Shown one piece after another: positions 61,655-64,000 of a stretch of DNA of 64,000 nucleotides. The position numbers and the translations under genes were made by a program. Each line of letters starts with the position of its first letter. Within the stretch, counting starts at the first letter, position 1. The notes beneath the pieces were generated by a model. It did not search any database. It was not told where the DNA came from and worked only from the letters and a program-made list of their open reading frames with translations. This DNA is from Sphingobacterium psychroaquaticum. Lineage in GTDB: Bacteria > Bacteroidota > Bacteroidia > Sphingobacteriales > Sphingobacteriaceae. The stretch spans positions 124,001 to 188,000 of the forward strand of contig NZ_FXAU01000004.1 in NCBI RefSeq assembly GCF_900177625.1, in the 5' to 3' direction.

Positions 61655-62685
61655 TTCCCTTTATACTTTGATTGCTCCAAAATCTCTTGTGCATTACTAT
61701 TAGCAAGCAGGGCTTTCAAAGTGACCTCCGGATTTCGCTCCATATACTTACGGACCAACATCCATCCCAGGTAAGTTCCCAACTTCGGCGCTGATTCATT
61801 ATTTTCTCCTAACTCCGCCGTAAAAGGACCTTCTGTAAAATATTTCTGAATCCGTAAATGATCGGTATTATACAACAGGTCCTCTTGTAGAAACCAAGAC
61901 CATACTTCTCCTTCATAACCTTTCGCCCATTCGAGTTGTTTTGCCGTATAACCAATCTTGAGGCTATCCGCCGTTTCCGGGAGTATAGAATCCATCGCCA
62001 GCAAAATCTTGCCCTGATAGACCATATGCTGTAAGCTACTCGTATTATTTTCATCCGGCGGATACAAGTCCTGTCTCAAAATACTTTCCACGACACGCGG
62101 CGTAATATTCTCCGGTGTAAATCGACGCGACAAGTATAATGGAATATCTCGTACTAAGGATGGATAAAATTTGGAGTCACTCCCTAAAAACATATCCAAC
62201 CCAATCCCTACATACCCCTCTCCAATAGGCACCTGCACAGAAAAACCGGAGAAAAACGAGTAAAACCGTGGCACGTTATACGCTGGGAAATAATACTTCA
62301 TATAGCGCATCGCTAGACTCAACTCCTTCTCTTGCGTTTGTAGGGAGGGATATTTTTCGGCAACAGCAGCGGCAAGATTCTTAAAATCCTCCTGCTGTAA
62401 AATTCGCTTCATCATATAGTCGATATACAGGGTGTCCCGCGCATCGCCGACTTCTAACATATGGAGCATAAAATCTTGATAAAAGGGGGCATACTTCGTC
62501 TGCCACAATTTATTTTGTTTTGGTACCGATAAAGTATCCAGTTGCGCCAGCTCTTGATCAAAACGTTCAATCTTAACATCAGCCTTGATATGCGAAATAT
62601 CCGGTGTCTTCTTGTTGGATTGACATGACAACAAACAAACAAAAAAGAAGAGGCCAAACGGGAAGAACAAACGAAATGATGGCAT
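61651..62685 (-). CDS. gldB: Gliding-motility lipoprotein GldB
   Basis: 344 residues, signal RLFFPFGLFFFVCLLSCQS, lipid Cys21. Family features: IERFDQELAQLDTLSV, YMKYYFPAYNVPRFYSFFSG, VGIGLDMFLGSDSKFYP and LGTYLGWMLVRKYMERNPEV. In Flavobacterium GldB is needed for gliding; in Sphingobacteria, which mostly do not glide, its role is unclear. Divergent from the PorT-type gene, with nadE further on, a neighbourhood common in Bacteroidota. Confidence 0.92.
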   Translation of the reverse strand: MPSFRLFFPFGLFFFVCLLSCQSNKKTPDISHIKADVKIERFDQELAQLDTLSVPKQNKLWQTKYAPFYQDFMLHMLEVGDARDTLYIDYMMKRILQQEDFKNLAAAVAEKYPSLQTQEKELSLAMRYMKYYFPAYNVPRFYSFFSGFSVQVPIGEGYVGIGLDMFLGSDSKFYPSLVRDIPLYLSRRFTPENITPRVVESILRQDLYPPDENNTSSLQHMVYQGKILLAMDSILPETADSLKIGYTAKQLEWAKGYEGEVWSWFLQEDLLYNTDHLRIQKYFTEGPFTAELGENNESAPKLGTYLGWMLVRKYMERNPEVTLKALLANSNAQEILEQSKYKGK

Positions 62686-62710
62686 AATGCTGTATTAATA
62701 TGTAAGCGCT

Positions 62711-62731
62711 AGTAAACTTTACAAGTTTACT
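62711..62731. promoter_or_regulatory. Perfect inverted repeat in the gldB promoter region
   Basis: AGTAAACTT/AAGTTTACT with TAC loop, a 9-bp perfect arm, sits 26 bp before gldB and just downstream of GATCTTTG (minus strand, 62733-62740), a near match to the -7 element. Candidate operator. Confidence 0.4.
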
Positions 62732-62867
62732 GCAAAGATCGCTAGGAGACAAATTTTTTACTGAATAGCGTGTGCTGCCTGTCTTAGTCTCAACCTCGTT
62801 AAAGCCGGTTGCATCAACCACTAAATAGAATATAATTGCTATTTTTACAGCTACAAACAATCACATA

Positions 62868-63518
62868 ATGAGAAAAAACGTTCTATTTACCTTGTTCCTC
62901 TCTATAGCGCTACTTACTGGATACCATAGTAAAGCACAATATTACCATCAAGAAAAAAACCTTTCATTAGGATTACAATTTAACCCCAATATTGGATGGT
63001 TGTCTTATGGAGATGATGATCAATATCGTTCAGAATCAAAAGTAGGTTTCTCGTACGGTCTACTGGCCGACATCGGTTTTAACAGAAACTACTATTTTTC
63101 GACTGGTTTATTTATCAATAGCCTACAAAGTCGTGTCGAGAACCAAACGAACCTGACTAGTGGTATTACCCAGAAAGTATACCGCTTGCAATATGCTGAA
63201 GTTCCCTTGGCAATCAAGCTAAAAACAAATGAAGGTCGCTCAGGGCGTTTTTATGGTCAATTTGGCTTCACCGCTGGTGTAAAGGTATCAGGCAAAGAAA
63301 AACTAGAGAATAATCCCGAAGGGACTCGTTTTCGACCTATTTCTGGCGATGATATATTCCGCTTAGGTTTACTTGTCGGTGCAGGCGGAGAATGGCGGTT
63401 GACCAATAGCTTATCCGCTGTGACGGGACTTTCCTACAATAATGGTTTTACACGGACAATGAAAGAAGGCAGCCCTAAGCTATCTTATGTTTCCTTTAAT
63501 CTTGGCTTGCTGTTCTAA
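62868..63518 (+). CDS. PorT-type outer-membrane beta-barrel protein
   Basis: 216 residues; signal peptide NVLFTLFLSIALLTGYHSKA. Barrel pattern with LGLQFNPNIGWLSYGDDDQY, SYGLLADIGFNRNYYFSTGL, FYGQFGFTAGVKVSGKEKL and GLLVGAGGEWRLTNSLSAVT, ending SFNLGLLF. Resembles PorT, a type IX secretion component, but the assignment is by form and neighbourhood (gldB, nadE), so I give no symbol. Starts 182 bp from divergent gldB. Confidence 0.8.
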   Translation: MRKNVLFTLFLSIALLTGYHSKAQYYHQEKNLSLGLQFNPNIGWLSYGDDDQYRSESKVGFSYGLLADIGFNRNYYFSTGLFINSLQSRVENQTNLTSGITQKVYRLQYAEVPLAIKLKTNEGRSGRFYGQFGFTAGVKVSGKEKLENNPEGTRFRPISGDDIFRLGLLVGAGGEWRLTNSLSAVTGLSYNNGFTRTMKEGSPKLSYVSFNLGLLF

Positions 63519-63588
63519 TTCGGCATAACATGTGATTCCGTCACCGCACGCGAAACTTTTTTGCCTAAAAAATGTTAATTTAGATACC

Positions 63589-64000
63589 ATGAAAATTGCA
63601 CTCGCCCAATTAAACTATCATATCGGAAACTTCCCGGACAACACAGCGAAGATCATTACAGCCATTAGGAACGCTAAGAACGAAAAGGCGGATTTGATTG
63701 TCTTTGCAGAACTAGCAGTAGGTGGATATCCGGCGAAAGATTTATTACGTAACCATCGCTTTTTAGCGGAATGCAACCAGAGTTTGGCCGAGATTGCCTC
63801 CCACTGTACAGATATTGCGTGCATTCTTGGTGCCCCCGTAAAGAATGAAGATCTCGAAGGGAAGCCGCTTTACAATGGAGCGGTGTATCTTGAAAAAGGC
63901 GCTATAAAAGAGGTTGTACACAAAAGCTTTCTTCCAGATTACGATGTATTTGATGAATACCGGTACTTTGAGCCCAATAAGCACTTTAACTGTATCGAGA
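63589..64000 (+). CDS. nadE: Glutamine-dependent NAD+ synthetase, N-terminal part
   Basis: The gene runs off the right edge; 137 codons are seen. MKIALAQLNYHIGNFPDNTA, the nitrilase-type catalytic Glu in VFAELAVGGYPAKDLL and the catalytic Lys in VHKSFLPDYDVFDEYRYF match the glutaminase domain of the long NadE. It makes NAD from deamido-NAD with ammonia from glutamine. The Cys of the triad and the synthetase domain lie beyond the window. ATG at 63589. Confidence 0.88.
   Translation, partial: MKIALAQLNYHIGNFPDNTAKIITAIRNAKNEKADLIVFAELAVGGYPAKDLLRNHRFLAECNQSLAEIASHCTDIACILGAPVKNEDLEGKPLYNGAVYLEKGAIKEVVHKSFLPDYDVFDEYRYFEPNKHFNCIE

Overview
The window looks like a chromosomal segment of a Bacteroidota bacterium, most likely family Sphingobacteriaceae (Sphingobacterium or a close relative). 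The evidence is two SusC/SusD pairs, the ECF sigma-FecR-SusC regulatory module, GldB, a PorT-type barrel, DUF2027 and DUF5689 proteins, abundant SPII lipoproteins, a stand-alone GT5 fragment next to the pantothenate genes, and many promoters of the Bacteroidota form TTTG-N19..23-TAnnTTTG instead of -35/-10 boxes. Shine-Dalgarno sequences are scarce. No phage, transposase, integrase or CRISPR array was seen; the segment reads as core chromosome with some nutrient-uptake islands.

Layout. 1-604 has no protein gene of normal size but holds a textbook promoter and an intrinsic terminator bracketing a ~180 nt transcript. 605-5070 (minus): a prolyl oligopeptidase lipoprotein, a coiled-coil membrane protein and gmd. 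5160-7942 (plus): rbfA, aat, a class-V aminotransferase-fold protein and a DUF2027 protein. 7965-15903 (minus): a small membrane protein, then an outer-membrane uptake operon read PHP phosphodiesterase, SusC, SusD, DUF5689. 16289-21602 (plus): haem synthesis hemA, fused hemCD, hemB, hemL. 21652-25321 (minus): arginine genes (candidate N-acylglutamate synthase, argG, GNAT, argC) preceded by a ~280 nt leader with an Arg-codon-rich 44-codon frame. 25815-32498: a small membrane protein, oligopeptidase B-like lipoprotein (minus), subtilase, small protein, nth, recA. 32714-34537 (minus): superoxide dismutase, tadA, tRNA-binding protein, CsbD-like protein. 34600-42794 (plus): barrel protein, sdhCAB, a giant NtrY-like histidine kinase. 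42848-47002 (minus): two identical tRNA-Asp genes, prfA, SMR transporter, Crp-family regulator, LpxH-type hydrolase, short glycogen-synthase-like protein. 47157-53592 (plus): panC, panD, a putative metal-uptake TonB receptor set with a thioredoxin-fold partner, and two FKBP lipoproteins. 53743-61610 (plus): ECF sigma, FecR, SusC with STN domain, SusD, TlpA-like protein. 61651-64000: gldB (minus), PorT-type barrel, start of nadE.

How it works together. The housekeeping blocks supply tetrapyrrole (hemA-L), arginine, pantothenate, succinate oxidation (sdhCAB), DNA repair (nth, recA) and translation (rbfA, prfA, tRNA-Asp). The accessory blocks are outer-membrane uptake systems, each with a periplasmic or surface enzyme: a phosphodiesterase with the first SusCD, a CxYC thioredoxin with the 781-residue TonB receptor, and a TlpA-type thiol protein with the sigma/anti-sigma-controlled SusCD.

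The most unusual signal is not a gene. Several genes (TonB receptor, oligopeptidase, superoxide dismutase, GNAT) end in a TAG stop that is itself the first unit of a degenerate 7-bp tandem repeat of the form TAGnnnn; nth and recA have weaker versions. A related 10-unit TACnnnn array abuts lpxH and supplies its promoter -7 element. Because 7 is 1 modulo 3, such arrays put stops in all three frames. This, the arginine leader, the short transcript at the left end, and possible leaderless starts (nth, panD, lpxH) are the points most worth checking.
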